Of a stretch of DNA of 64,000 nucleotides, positions 1 through 8,520 are shown in pieces. Under the pieces are notes generated by a model. That model saw only the letters and a program-made list of their open reading frames with translations. It made no database searches and was not told the origin of the DNA. Position 1 is the first letter of the stretch, and the number at the start of each line of letters is the position of its first letter. The stretch covers positions 558,001-622,000 of the forward strand of contig JAMWZW010000001.1 of assembly GCA_024281995.1 (NCBI GenBank). Reading direction: 5' to 3'. The translations under genes and the position numbers were made by a program. The DNA comes from Nitrosomonas sp. (GTDB lineage Bacteria; Pseudomonadota; Gammaproteobacteria; Burkholderiales; Nitrosomonadaceae).

Positions 1-710
1 CTAGTGTTTTTAAAACATCATATTTATTTATAAAATCTTCAATACTATCTGTTGTGGTGAGAGGAATCAGTTCCAGACTTGGATAGGGAATTTATTTCTA
101 ATAAAGCTTCTTAGTTACTAATTGCTTATTTAATTCCTTTTGTGACAGGTCAATAACAGTGCGAGCCAATGCATTCAGTTTTGCAATTGAATTGTTTATT
201 TTGGAATCATTATCTTGTTGGTTCGAAATGCTTTCAGAAAGATTCTTATACGTTTCATATTCTGAGTTTATAAAATTTTTATGTTTTTCTTTAAGAAAAT
301 TTAATAAAGTAGATTTAAATGTTTCTTTGCTCGGGGCATCACTCATTTCTCTGACATAAATAAGTCTATGATAATTAAGTATAAGAAGAAAAATTGCTGA
401 TGGTGATGAGCGCATAGTTTCAGTATCTTTGATAAGGCCACGTTCCTGCTCAATATTTGTTCACGTTGAAGTGTTGTGTCTTTAATGAATCTCCCAGCTA
501 TCCCTATCACCTTATTGTTCTCGTCATCATTAAGAATGACTTTTTTTACATCGTGAAAGAAGTATCTAGTTTTATCGTAGCTTCTAATCAGCTTGTCATC
601 AAAAAATGAAGGAAATACTATTTCATTTAGTAAAGGTCTAGGAGAACTTTATTTTGTCCAAATTTACAAATTAGATTCCCCATTTCCATACTTAAAGATT
701 TATTAGACAT
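1..710 (-). pseudogene. Decayed hypothetical gene, runs off left edge
   Basis: An ATG at 708-710 preceded by a GGAG ribosome binding site opens a frame starting MSNKSLSMEMGNLICKFG. The coding sense then jumps frame near 650 (continuing with NEIVFPSFFDDKLIRSYDKT), jumps again near 455 (continuing with GLIKDTETMRSSPSAIF) and meets two in-frame stops at 98-100 and 92-94. After these the same frame continues with protein-like sequence (PYPSLELIPLTTTDSIEDF) to the window edge. The longest intact piece is 98-415. The reconstructed protein is over 200 residues and belongs to no family I recognise. At least three lesions make it a pseudogene of an accessory (phage- or island-type) gene. Confidence 0.6.
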
Positions 711-748
711 TCGTTCAGCTCCAGTCAGCATGCAGAGTTAGTAAAATA

Positions 749-1135
749 TTAATGGGTAGTTTTTTCAGCGACATGTGACTGAAATGATTGTTTTATCAAG
801 ACTCAGCAGGGATACCAATTCTTAATGTAATTTCCAGATCATTTTAACGTTAGAGAACGTTTGCGGTTTAGAACTTCATACACTCGATTGCTCTTTCCAA
901 TCATCGGTTCAAGATCTTTAGCTGTTAATCCTTTCTGTTCCATTTCAAATTTGATGGCCTCAACAGGATCAGGAAGATCAAGCGGAAAGTTTTTGTGTTC
1001 ATAAGCTTCGACCAATGTTACCAAAACATCCAGTTTTTCACCTTCAGGCGTGTTGGGTTTGGCTGACATCAAAGATTCAACTTCTTTTAGTGCTGAGCGG
1101 TAGTCAGCATCGGTTTTGATCGGTTTGATTTCCAT
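749..1135 (-). pseudogene. higA: HigA-type antitoxin with frameshifted C-terminus
   Basis: The reading frame 839-1135 starts MEIKPIKTDADYRSALKEV, the usual opening of HigA antitoxins (XRE-type helix-turn-helix family), and runs through GLTAKDLEPMIGKSNRVYEVLNRKRSLTL before a premature stop. The missing tail is still visible in other frames directly downstream: MIWKLH, then GIPAES, then LIKQSFQSHVAEKTTH ending at 749. The family normally continues with M-I-x-x-L-H-x-x-L-G-I-P-A-E at this place. The intact part is 98 residues instead of about 120, so the last helices are lost. It follows higB by 16 bases in the typical toxin-first order. DNA binding through the remaining part cannot be excluded. 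Confidence 0.75.
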
Positions 1136-1151
1136 TGTTTTTAGTACTTTA

Positions 1152-1454
1152 CTAAATAGTTTGTGCGTCAATTTGGCCATACTGTGCATGCGTGCCTATA
1201 AAACGGACATACACGACACCATAAGCATAATTGATCCATACGACAATCCGGTATTTATTGCCTGCTATATTAAAAACGGTTCTGCCATCTTTAAGAATAC
1301 TGGCATTTCTGAAATCTGCTTTGACTTCTGCGGGTGATTTCCAGTTTGCCTTTAAAACATGCCTGTACCATGCAAGTGTGGGCTGAATCGCATCATTGTA
1401 AGACGAATCATTTTCCCAAAATGCTTTCAAGGTCGATAGCGCTATAACTCTCAT
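1152..1454 (-). CDS. higB: HigB-type mRNA interferase toxin
   Basis: This 100-residue protein starts MRVIALSTLKAFWE, and the segments AWYRHVLKANWKSPAEVKADF, NIAGNKYRIVVWINY and the closing FIGTHAQYGQIDAQTI are those of the HigB/RelE-superfamily toxin family (PF09907). Such toxins cleave ribosome-bound mRNA. I chose the ATG at 1454 rather than the upstream start at 1490, because the family begins with M-R-x-I and the operator palindrome lies just upstream. The gene looks complete. It is first in a two-gene operon with the damaged higA. An intact toxin beside a truncated antitoxin is unusual and is treated as a finding. Confidence 0.85.
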   Translation of the reverse strand: MRVIALSTLKAFWENDSSYNDAIQPTLAWYRHVLKANWKSPAEVKADFRNASILKDGRTVFNIAGNKYRIVVWINYAYGVVYVRFIGTHAQYGQIDAQTI

Positions 1455-1466
1455 AAATGGAATAAT

Positions 1467-1483
1467 AGTCCCACTATGGGACT
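1467..1483. promoter_or_regulatory. Palindromic operator in front of higBA
   Basis: The sequence AGTCCCACTATGGGACT is a perfect inverted repeat with 7-bp arms and a 3-base centre. It lies 13 bases before the higB start codon, where HigA or the HigBA complex would bind for autoregulation. The assignment rests on position and symmetry only. Confidence 0.55.
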
Positions 1484-1490
1484 CTGGCAA

Positions 1491-2576
1491 CTATTTCGAT
1501 TGCGGAATCCATCGGCCATAAACCTTAATAATCATACTCCAATCCTTGTGCCCCATTTGTTGGGCAACAAACATTGGCTTTTCGCCTCTTGAAAGCATCA
1601 TGGAAGCAAAGGTGTGACGGGTCTGGTAGGGGTTGCGGTAGTTAATACCGGCTTTTTTCAGTGCTGGAATCCAGATTCTTTTGCGGATAGGTTGATCGTC
1701 ACTCCACGGCTGATTGGTGTCAGGATCGTGAAAAACGGTTTCGTTCAGTTGTTTGGTAAAAGATTGCTGGTTGAGTAAAGCTTCTTCGGCTTGTGGCTGA
1801 AGCGTGACTTCACGTTTCCCGGATTTGGTTTTGGTGTTTTTCAGTTGTCCTCTGACATAAGCGCTTCTTACAAATACCCGGTTGTTTTCAAAATCGACAT
1901 CTTGCCAGCGTAATGCAATCAATTCAGAAGTTCTGAGACCGGAATAGAATGCAAACTGAATCAGGTTTTTTGCTTGGCCGGTGAGTTCGTTCAGAATTTT
2001 AGTGATTTCTTCTTGCGTGAACGGTTCGGGTTCGCGGGTTTTGTTGGGCAGATTTTTAACCCTTTGCAGCGGGTTTTTGTCGATGATTTCATCATGGTAC
2101 AGCTCATCGAACATTTGCCGCAGCGGAATCAAAATATTGCCTTTGCGTTTGCTGGAGCAGGGAAGTATGGATAACCATTCTTTGACTTTGCTCGCGGTGA
2201 GTTCAGAAATGGTCAGTTCGCCAAAAGCTGGAATCAAGTGATAATAAATCGCGCTGTTATAGTCTTGCAGCGTGCTTTTCTGCAATTTACTTTGGTTGCG
2301 TTGCAGCCAGCTAATGATGGCTTCTTTGATCGTATACAGATCAGGGCGGGTTTTTCTAAATTCTTTGGCTTTTCTGCTGTGCGGGAAATGTTTTGAGTAA
2401 TTAAAAGTACCAATGCTGATTTCATACAGGATGGCTTGACGCTTTAGCATCAATTCCTTTTGTGCGACCTTGGTCGGTGGGATAGGGATGGTCTCCCGGC
2501 AGCGCACGCCTTGATAGGTAAAGGCGATCTGGGCGCTAGTGCCGCGGATCGTTATGCCACGCTGCCTTGCATCCAT
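1491..2576 (-). CDS. Tyrosine recombinase / phage-type integrase
   Basis: A 361-residue site-specific recombinase. The N-terminus (MDARQRGITIRGTSAQIAF, then a conserved CRETI segment) is the arm-binding domain (DUF3596 type) of phage and island integrases. A SAM-like core-binding domain follows (roughly residues 75-170). The catalytic domain shows the first arginine in SGLRTSELIALRW, the beta-hairpin lysine region TKSGKREV, the YQTRHTFASMM box with Y in place of the first H (common in this subfamily), GHKDW and the nucleophile tyrosine in KVYGRW. An upstream start at 2648 is possible; I prefer the ATG at 2576 because arm-binding homology starts there. It overlaps the end of the excisionase-like gene and probably catalyses integration at the tmRNA gene. 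Confidence 0.9.
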   Translation of the reverse strand: MDARQRGITIRGTSAQIAFTYQGVRCRETIPIPPTKVAQKELMLKRQAILYEISIGTFNYSKHFPHSRKAKEFRKTRPDLYTIKEAIISWLQRNQSKLQKSTLQDYNSAIYYHLIPAFGELTISELTASKVKEWLSILPCSSKRKGNILIPLRQMFDELYHDEIIDKNPLQRVKNLPNKTREPEPFTQEEITKILNELTGQAKNLIQFAFYSGLRTSELIALRWQDVDFENNRVFVRSAYVRGQLKNTKTKSGKREVTLQPQAEEALLNQQSFTKQLNETVFHDPDTNQPWSDDQPIRKRIWIPALKKAGINYRNPYQTRHTFASMMLSRGEKPMFVAQQMGHKDWSMIIKVYGRWIPQSK

Positions 2577-2746
2577 GCGTATGCTGCCTTTGTGATGATG
2601 AATATTCGACCGTTTGGTGCTTTTACCCAATGAATCTTTTCTATCCATTGCCCTTTCTTTCTATATTGCCGGATGGCTTCTTCAGTCAAGCCTGTGAGTT
2701 CAGCAAATTTTTTGATAGTCACCAGTATGTGTTCGGAGTGGTTCAT
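2552..2746 (-). CDS. Excisionase-like small DNA-binding protein
   Basis: A 64-residue protein with a winged-helix/MerR-like pattern: VTIKKFAELTGLTEEAIRQYRKKGQWIEKIHW followed by a wing around GRIFI. This resembles phage excisionases and AlpA-like regulators. A strong Shine-Dalgarno sequence (AGGGAGGAAAAG) precedes the ATG at 2746. Its 3' end overlaps the start of the integrase gene and its start overlaps the stop of the upstream gene by 4 bases, so the three are translationally coupled. It likely directs excision of the element or regulates the integrase; that is inferred from context. Confidence 0.75.
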   Translation of the reverse strand: MNHSEHILVTIKKFAELTGLTEEAIRQYRKKGQWIEKIHWVKAPNGRIFIITKAAYAWMQGSVA

Positions 2747-3165
2747 TTCTTTTCCTCCCTGTCATTACCGGCGATATGCTTAGCCACGTGCTTTTCTACT
2801 TCGGCTTGATTGTCAATTAAGCCCTTATCAGCTACTTTGCGCTTGCCCATGACTACTGCCCAAAAACTACCGAGCTTTTCCGTAATGGCATAGCCAATAC
2901 TTTTTTTCTGGCCAAATTCGGTGACTTCTGGACATACCGATTTGAACTCGATACCGAGTACTTTTTCGTATTTGCGATAGGTGGCAGGATTGTGCAAAAT
3001 CTTGAGCACGCGCCATCCAAAAAATTGGCCAAACACCAGAGCACCCACTGCACTTTCAAGTGTTGTGCCAACGCCGCGGAATTCTTTCATGTTTTGGAGT
3101 ATTCTTTGTTCCGTCTCGTCATCCAAAACAAGTAGCTTTTCTATCTTTCCTATTTCGTCTTTCAT
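2743..3165 (-). CDS. Hypothetical protein of the integrative element
   Basis: A 140-residue protein starting MKDEIGKIEKLLVLDDETEQ. I recognise no family. The middle (about residues 30-60, VGTTLESAVGALVFGQFFGWRVLKIL) is hydrophobic and could be buried or weakly membrane-associated; the C-terminus is charged (NDREEKK). The ATG at 3165 is clean, and the stop overlaps the next gene by ATGA-type coupling. Proteins of this size sit between replication and excision genes in many small islands, so a role in element maintenance is possible but not shown by the sequence. Confidence 0.7.
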   Translation of the reverse strand: MKDEIGKIEKLLVLDDETEQRILQNMKEFRGVGTTLESAVGALVFGQFFGWRVLKILHNPATYRKYEKVLGIEFKSVCPEVTEFGQKKSIGYAITEKLGSFWAVVMGKRKVADKGLIDNQAEVEKHVAKHIAGNDREEKK

Positions 3166-3242
3166 AATTAGTAGTGTCTCTCAAAATATATAGTAATTTT
3201 GATAATACACTACTGTTTTTGACAGTCAATAGGGCGTTTGTC

Positions 3243-3470
3243 CTATTCGTCTATCAGCTTTACTTGTGCATAAAACTCCTCTTTGGTGAATTGGCGCATC
3301 TCGTCATGAAATTTGATGACAATCTCGATTTGATCATTCAGCGTCAAAACGCCACAGATATGGCCAATTTGTGTGATGCTGTATTTTTGACCAGATTGCA
3401 CTGCATCTTTTTTGAGTACTGCCAAACGGTAAATCAAAAACACAGCTTCATCTAATGTAAAAGTATTCAT
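3243..3470 (-). CDS. Small hypothetical protein of the element
   Basis: A 75-residue protein (MNTFTLDEAVFLIYRLAVLKKDAV ...) of unknown function with a short charged C-terminus. An alternative TTG start at 3515 has a good AGGAAG ribosome binding site and would add 15 residues and overlap the replication gene stop at 3493. Either way it is coupled to the replication endonuclease gene. No motif allows a functional call. Confidence 0.6.
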   Translation of the reverse strand: MNTFTLDEAVFLIYRLAVLKKDAVQSGQKYSITQIGHICGVLTLNDQIEIVIKFHDEMRQFTKEEFYAQVKLIDE

Positions 3471-3492
3471 AATATCTTTTATAAGATCTTTT

Positions 3493-5205
3493 TTAATGTT
3501 GAGTTCTGTTTTCAAGGGAAGCTTCCTGAGGATAAAAAGGGGTCGGTACAGTTATTGATACAAGTCCAAGAGAACCGGCTTCGCCGTGCCATTGCGTGCG
3601 CTCGGCTTGCGCCTCGCTCCTTAATGGCACGTCATCGCTGTCCATTTTGAATAGTGTCCAAACATGTTTGCGCGTGCATATGTTCATGCCTTTCCAAACG
3701 ATGCCTGAGACACGCAAAGGTGCAATATCGCCATAGCGGCTTGTAGCTGGAGAATACGCCTCTCCAGCCGAAGGAATTAATTGCTTGCTTGAATCATAAA
3801 ATGGCTTGATAGCTTGCTGGCTGTGCGGGGTTTCAGGATTGCCCATCGCGAGCATGAAAGCAGCCCAGTCGTTTGCAGTTGCTGATAATCGGATATTTTC
3901 CAAATCTGGATCATCCGATTTGTCTAGTTTTCTTAGTTGACGCCATACGGTAACACTGGGGCCGCCGATTTGTTGGAATTGGCGGATACCCCAGGTATTA
4001 GCCCAAGCGGTGATGCGCTCGGCTGCGCTGGCAGCATCGTTGCCGTATAAGTCTTGCTCCAGTTTATAGCCATCGATGTTTTTGGAAATGTATTTAGCGA
4101 TATAACCGGTAGCCGAACCTTTTGCTGGATCGATGGGTTCTGCCTTGAAGCGGTGTTTCAATGCGCCTGGTTCGTTACCGTTATCCATCAGCGCGTAATG
4201 GTGCATGACCCTGCGCACGGTTTCGCGATGTTTTTTTGGCATAAACAGCAGCAAGTGCCAGTGTGGGGTGCCGTCGTGGTGCGGCTCGACTACGCGGAAA
4301 CCGTATGAGCGAATGTCTTTCCTATCGAGTTCGGCACGGATCAATGCCCATAGGTGGACTAAATATTCATGTGCTTGTAGCACGGTGGTGCCGTCATAGT
4401 TTGGATTGACGAAACCGCTATGCAAACAAGTATGCATACGCGATGGGGTGGTGAGCGTATAGAATTCACCGACGTGTCCTAGGTGCTCGGCGACTATTTC
4501 AAAACCACGGATGCGAGTCATCAATTCGGCACGGCGAATAGCCGGATTGGATACTGAACGCTCGGCTAGGTTTAGCAGGGGAAAAATCTCGCCGTTTTGG
4601 TTGCCTACAAAGGTAGAGGCCAAATACTCGCGATTGCGCTCCTTTTGTTTGCGCTTAACATGAATGGTGTAATCACTCGCATATGTGCCGCGCAGGCGGC
4701 TGACCAGTCCGATATTACGTGAAATATTTTCGATTTTGTGCAAGCGCAGTATTTTGATTCTGCGATGCCACCAGCGGTGACAGCACATCCGGTTCAGTGC
4801 GGGTTCGAGATTATCCTCTTTAACGGAAGGACGTTTGACTTGGTAGTGATCGACAATGCGCAGGCAGGCTTGATAGGCAGTAGTGGGAGATTTTGCACGG
4901 GCTCGGGCTGTTTGGCATTTTTCGGCGAATCGTTTGGCGGCTTCGAACAGTTCATCATTGTCACCGCATAGATTCAGATCCTCAATGTGTAGCTGGTTGT
5001 ATATATTCTGAAGCTCAAAGTTCGCTTGCTCGAAACTTTCGCGCTCGGCGGTTTTAACATAGCGAACGGCCAAATCTCCGGCAAGCGGGGAAAGTTCGGT
5101 GAAAACATGCTGCCGCATGCGGCGGCATATTTCTGTGCCATAGGTTGCGGTTCGTTCATCGGCAAAAACGACTTGTGGCAATTTTGTGTCATTTTTGTGC
5201 CACAA
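3493..5205 (-). CDS. Replication endonuclease, phage P2 gpA / HUH type
   Basis: A 570-residue rolling-circle replication initiator. The HUH metal-binding motif is visible as PHHDGTPHWHLLLF (around residue 310), and the active-site tyrosine motif as YIAKYISKN (around residues 366-374). Both are diagnostic of the phage P2 gpA family (PF05840). Upstream regions such as NRMCCHRWWHRRI also match gpA-type proteins. Such enzymes nick one strand at the origin and stay covalently attached through tyrosine. The start is a TTG at 5205 without a clear ribosome binding site, so the true start may differ. The gene ends next to the tmRNA gene and, with the integrase, defines a small self-replicating integrative element or phage satellite. 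Confidence 0.88.
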   Translation of the reverse strand: MWHKNDTKLPQVVFADERTATYGTEICRRMRQHVFTELSPLAGDLAVRYVKTAERESFEQANFELQNIYNQLHIEDLNLCGDNDELFEAAKRFAEKCQTARARAKSPTTAYQACLRIVDHYQVKRPSVKEDNLEPALNRMCCHRWWHRRIKILRLHKIENISRNIGLVSRLRGTYASDYTIHVKRKQKERNREYLASTFVGNQNGEIFPLLNLAERSVSNPAIRRAELMTRIRGFEIVAEHLGHVGEFYTLTTPSRMHTCLHSGFVNPNYDGTTVLQAHEYLVHLWALIRAELDRKDIRSYGFRVVEPHHDGTPHWHLLLFMPKKHRETVRRVMHHYALMDNGNEPGALKHRFKAEPIDPAKGSATGYIAKYISKNIDGYKLEQDLYGNDAASAAERITAWANTWGIRQFQQIGGPSVTVWRQLRKLDKSDDPDLENIRLSATANDWAAFMLAMGNPETPHSQQAIKPFYDSSKQLIPSAGEAYSPATSRYGDIAPLRVSGIVWKGMNICTRKHVWTLFKMDSDDVPLRSEAQAERTQWHGEAGSLGLVSITVPTPFYPQEASLENRTQH

Positions 5206-5257
5206 TCGAGGCTTTTGGAGACCTACCGAGACTGATGGGGAATTTGTGAGACTTGAA

Positions 5258-5285
5258 CTAAGACCCTGTTTTATATGGGTCTTAG
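5258..5285. repeat. Perfect 9-bp inverted repeat beside ssrA
   Basis: CTAAGACCC and GGGTCTTAG are separated by 10 bases. A second hairpin, GCGGTCT / AGACCGC with a 5-base loop, lies at 5296-5314 directly after the tmRNA 3' end. Neither is followed by a T-run in the tmRNA direction, so they are not standard terminators. They may be tmRNA termination hairpins or integrase arm-binding sites at the element end. Confidence 0.5.
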
Positions 5286-5318
5286 TTGGTCTTGGGCGGT
5301 CTGGATTAGACCGCTTAT

Positions 5319-5679
5319 TGGTGGAGACGGCGGGAATCGAACCCGCGTCCGCAAGCCCTCTACAGACAGTTCTACATACTTAGCCTAATTATTTGTTTTA
5401 GCCTGGCAACCGCCAACCGGCAGGCTGATGACAGGCGAGTCACCTTGCGTTTAACGTTCGGTAAAGTGACCCTACTGAACGCGATCCTCGTTAGTGACTC
5501 TGCTGTCTGTTGCCAGACCCGGCGTTGAGGCCCACCGGTGCAGAGGCTAGCCGAATTAAGCGGCTAAAGCGTAGTTTTCGTCGTTTGCGACTATTGTTTT
5601 CAGATGGATTTACGAGGTAATCTGATCCTCGGTATGCCCTGCGCTGCTTTGCAACCCACGTCGAAACCAGATCGTCCCC
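5319..5679 (-). ncRNA. ssrA: tmRNA (transfer-messenger RNA)
   Basis: The 3' end reads, on the minus strand, CGGGTTCGATTCCCGCCGTC followed by TCCACCA, a tRNA-like T-arm and acceptor with encoded CCA. The 5' end starts GGGGACGATCTGGTTTCGAC, whose first seven bases pair with CGTCTCC near the 3' end (one G-T pair). The internal reading frame GCAAACGACGAAAACTACGC encodes the start of the degradation tag ANDENYALAA followed by TAA. The 361-nt length is normal for a one-piece tmRNA. It rescues stalled ribosomes together with SmpB. The 3' end is a classic integration target, and the neighbouring integrase suggests it was used here with the gene end restored. Confidence 0.97.
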
Positions 5680-5773
5680 GGTATTCGTAATGGCTGTGGA
5701 TAAGATAATATTCGCACGATAAAGTTCAAGTACGATATTTGACAATATTGTAACAGAAATAAGCCGGGCTTCT

Positions 5774-6421
5774 TTATAGATAGGCCAGCAATTCCTCAGG
5801 ATGGTCAATCAGATAGCTGGCGCCCCAGGTTTCCGGCGATTGTTCGCTACCAAGATACCCATAGCGCGCCACGATGGGTTGCATACCGGCTGCCAGACTG
5901 GCTTGGACATCGCGTATATCGTCTCCCAAATAAATACAGTGAGATGGAGAGATAGCCATTTTTACGCTGGCGGTTAGAAGCGGTTCAGGATGCGGTTTAG
6001 TGTTGGTAATTTCGTCGCCACAAATGACGCAGGCTAGGCGATGTGCCAAGCCAAGTATTTGAATGAGCGGATGTGCAAAGCGTGCAGGTTTGTTAGTTAC
6101 AATCCCCCACGGAATATTGCGTTTCTCCAGTTGATCAAGTAGTTCATCCACACCCGGAAATAAGCACGTGTCATGACATAGACGCTGGGTGTAGAAAGCA
6201 AGGAATTCATCCCGCATTGATTCATAACCTTCATCACCCGGTTTGATATTGAAACCTAATCCCAGTAATCCTCGGGAACCTGCGGAAGCTTGCGGACGAA
6301 TTTGTGCGATGGATAGTTCAGACAAGCCGCGTGCAGTGCGTTGCCGGTTAAGAGCATGACCAAGATCAGGCGCGGTATCGGCCAATGTTCCATCAAAGTC
6401 GAAAAGAACTGCTTTAATCAT
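5774..6421 (-). CDS. gph: Phosphoglycolate phosphatase
   Basis: A 215-residue HAD-superfamily phosphatase starting MIKAVLFDFDGTLADTAPDLG, which contains the nucleophile D-F-D-G-T motif. Motif II is GIVTNKP and motif III/IV lies in KPHPEPLL...YLGDDIRDVQAS. It matches Gph-type enzymes that remove 2-phosphoglycolate arising from DNA repair or Rubisco oxygenation. Length is normal for the family. It starts 20 bases after ubiG and forms the end of the amidohydrolase-ubiG-gph operon; the same ubiG-gph pairing is common in beta- and gammaproteobacteria. Confidence 0.92.
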   Translation of the reverse strand: MIKAVLFDFDGTLADTAPDLGHALNRQRTARGLSELSIAQIRPQASAGSRGLLGLGFNIKPGDEGYESMRDEFLAFYTQRLCHDTCLFPGVDELLDQLEKRNIPWGIVTNKPARFAHPLIQILGLAHRLACVICGDEITNTKPHPEPLLTASVKMAISPSHCIYLGDDIRDVQASLAAGMQPIVARYGYLGSEQSPETWGASYLIDHPEELLAYL

Positions 6422-6441
6422 TGACTTAGTCTAATTCGGAT

Positions 6442-7149
6442 TCAGCAACGATAAGCTACAATGTAATTAACATCGGTATCATCTTCCAGGGCATAGACTT
6501 TTGTGATTGGGTTGTAGGTCATGCCGATCAATTTTTCCTCTGTGAGACCTGCGTTGCGGGCCATGCGCGCCAATTCCGAGGGCTTAATAAACTTAGCGTA
6601 TTCGTGTGTGCCGCGCGGTAATAGCTTTAAGATGTATTCAGCACCAATGATGGCAAATAAATAAGCTTTCGGATTACGGTTAATGGTTGAGAAGAAAACC
6701 CATCCATTGGGTTTGGCTAGTTGCGCGCATGAACGAATGACGCTCATGGGGTCTGGTACATGTTCGAGCATTTCCATGCACGTCACAATATCGAAGTGTT
6801 GGGGTTGTTCTGCTGCTAGGGATTCTACGGTAATCTTGCGGTAATCAACGTGATATCCACTTTCAAGTAAATGCAGTTTGGCAACTTTAAGTGCTTTGTC
6901 GCTAAGGTCAATACCGGTGACATGAGCGCCTTGGGATGCCATGCCTTCAGATAAAATACCACCGCCGCACCCAACATCTAATACTGCTTTGCCTTCCAAT
7001 CCATCTGCCAGTTCAGCAATGTAATTGAGACGTAGTGGATTAATTTCATGCAGGGGTTTGAATTCACTATTTGGATCCCACCAGCGGTGTGCAAGTTGGC
7101 TGAATTTCTCGAGTTCTAGCGGATCCGCATTGATGCCGTCATTTTCCAT
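6442..7149 (-). CDS. ubiG: Ubiquinone biosynthesis O-methyltransferase
   Basis: A 235-residue class I SAM methyltransferase. The opening [20 protein letters not shown] and the SAM-binding [16 protein letters not shown] are characteristic of UbiG, which performs both O-methylations in ubiquinone synthesis. Further family segments are [12 protein letters not shown] and [21 protein letters not shown]. The start at 7149 fits the family start; the length is normal. It lies in an operon between the amidohydrolase (24-base gap) and gph (20-base gap). Confidence 0.95.
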   Translation of the reverse strand: MENDGINADPLELEKFSQLAHRWWDPNSEFKPLHEINPLRLNYIAELADGLEGKAVLDVGCGGGILSEGMASQGAHVTGIDLSDKALKVAKLHLLESGYHVDYRKITVESLAAEQPQHFDIVTCMEMLEHVPDPMSVIRSCAQLAKPNGWVFFSTINRNPKAYLFAIIGAEYILKLLPRGTHEYAKFIKPSELARMARNAGLTEEKLIGMTYNPITKVYALEDDTDVNYIVAYRC

Positions 7150-7173
7150 GTGTGTTCCTTCTTGTTGTGCTCG

Positions 7174-8505
7174 CTATATGGGTGTTGATTTGATGCGTTT
7201 ATACCAGAATTCTGAGCGATGTTGCAGTTCACGCGAGTTTAGCGTGATTAATTCTCCATCCTGGAGCAACATTTTACCATTTACCCACACATGACTTACG
7301 TGTTCTCGGCTTGCTGTATAAATTAAATGAGAAATTGGGTTATAGCAAGGAGTTAAGTCAAGATCCGAGAAGCTAATTGCGGTAATGTCAGCAGCCTTGC
7401 CAATAGCTAACGAGCCAATCTTGTCACCCAATCCCAGGGCATTGGCGTTGTTTAAAGTGGCCATTTTCAAAGCCTGATTGGCAGGGAGAATATCGGCCCT
7501 GCCACTGGTGGCTTTTGCGAGTAATGCAGCCTGGCGCATCTCCTCGAACATATCCAGGCGATTGTTGCTGGCAGCACCATCAGTGCCGAGACCGACATTA
7601 ATGCCTTGGTTTAAAAAAGTTGGAATTGGCGCAAAGCCATTAGCAAGTTTCAGATTGGATGATGGGCAGTGTGCAATATTACAACCATAGTCATGTACGA
7701 GTTTAATCTCTTGTTCAGTCAGGTGTACCATATGCGCGGCAATCATATTGGGACCTACTAGTCCAAGTTGATGTAAACGTTCAATTGGGCGCATGCCGGT
7801 AGATTCGAGATTGATGCGGATTTCATCCGAGGATTCGTGTAAGTGAATATGAATGGGTGTATTGAGCTGCTCTGCGTAGGTCAAAATACGATTAAAGGCT
7901 TCGTCGCTGACAGTATAAGGTGCGTGTGGGGCAAAGCAAAAAGATAGAAGGGGGTGTTGGTGGTATTGATCACGCAAGGCTAGACCTTTGGCGAGATAGT
8001 CATCTGTATCACTCGCATAAGCGGTGGGAAAATCAATGACGACGATGCCAATTGCAGCCCGCATTCCAGAAGCGATGATCGCTTCAACGCCAGATTCAGG
8101 AAAAAAATACATGTCATTAAAACAAGTAATGCCCCCCTTAATCATTTCAGCACAGGCTAGTTTTGTTCCATCATATACAAATTGGCTATTAACATGTTGG
8201 CGTTCAATCGGCCAAATGTGATTATTAAGCCAATCCATGAGGGGTAGGTCATCAGCAAGTCCTCGTAAAAGTGTCATCGCTGCATGAGTGTGCAGGTTAA
8301 TCAGCCCAGGAATTAATGCATGATTATTTAATGTAATTGTTTGCTGTGGGTTGTAACGTTGCTTGGCTTCTGAAACGGGTAGGATATCTTTGATAATTCC
8401 ATTACTGATGACAATTGCATGGTCAGTTGAGGCAACATTATCAGGCTCAACCGGAATGATCCATTTTGCCTCAATGATTGTGTCTGCCTTGATACGATCA
8501 TTCAT
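7174..8505 (-). CDS. mtaD: TRZ/ATZ-family amidohydrolase (MTA/SAH deaminase type)
   Basis: A 443-residue metal-dependent hydrolase. The first metal site is LIPGLINLHTHAAMTLLRG; the substrate region is CFNDMYFFPESG, followed by HIHLHESSDEI, AAHMVHLTEQEI and HCPSSNLKLANG. The last metal ligand is in NVGLGTDGAASNN. This order matches 5'-methylthioadenosine / S-adenosylhomocysteine deaminases of the TrzN/AtzB branch. The placement next to ubiG, a SAM-dependent methyltransferase that produces S-adenosylhomocysteine, fits SAH recycling. The exact substrate cannot be set from sequence alone. It is the first gene of the minus-strand operon and is separated from the OmpA-family gene by a terminator hairpin. 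Confidence 0.85.
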   Translation of the reverse strand: MNDRIKADTIIEAKWIIPVEPDNVASTDHAIVISNGIIKDILPVSEAKQRYNPQQTITLNNHALIPGLINLHTHAAMTLLRGLADDLPLMDWLNNHIWPIERQHVNSQFVYDGTKLACAEMIKGGITCFNDMYFFPESGVEAIIASGMRAAIGIVVIDFPTAYASDTDDYLAKGLALRDQYHQHPLLSFCFAPHAPYTVSDEAFNRILTYAEQLNTPIHIHLHESSDEIRINLESTGMRPIERLHQLGLVGPNMIAAHMVHLTEQEIKLVHDYGCNIAHCPSSNLKLANGFAPIPTFLNQGINVGLGTDGAASNNRLDMFEEMRQAALLAKATSGRADILPANQALKMATLNNANALGLGDKIGSLAIGKAADITAISFSDLDLTPCYNPISHLIYTASREHVSHVWVNGKMLLQDGELITLNSRELQHRSEFWYKRIKSTPI

Positions 8506-8520
8506 AATGACAGAAAATAC

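Noticed and set aside
5491-5808. 105-codon minus-strand frame across the tmRNA gene
   Set aside because: It is a shadow of the tmRNA sequence; the only coding part there is the ten-residue tag.
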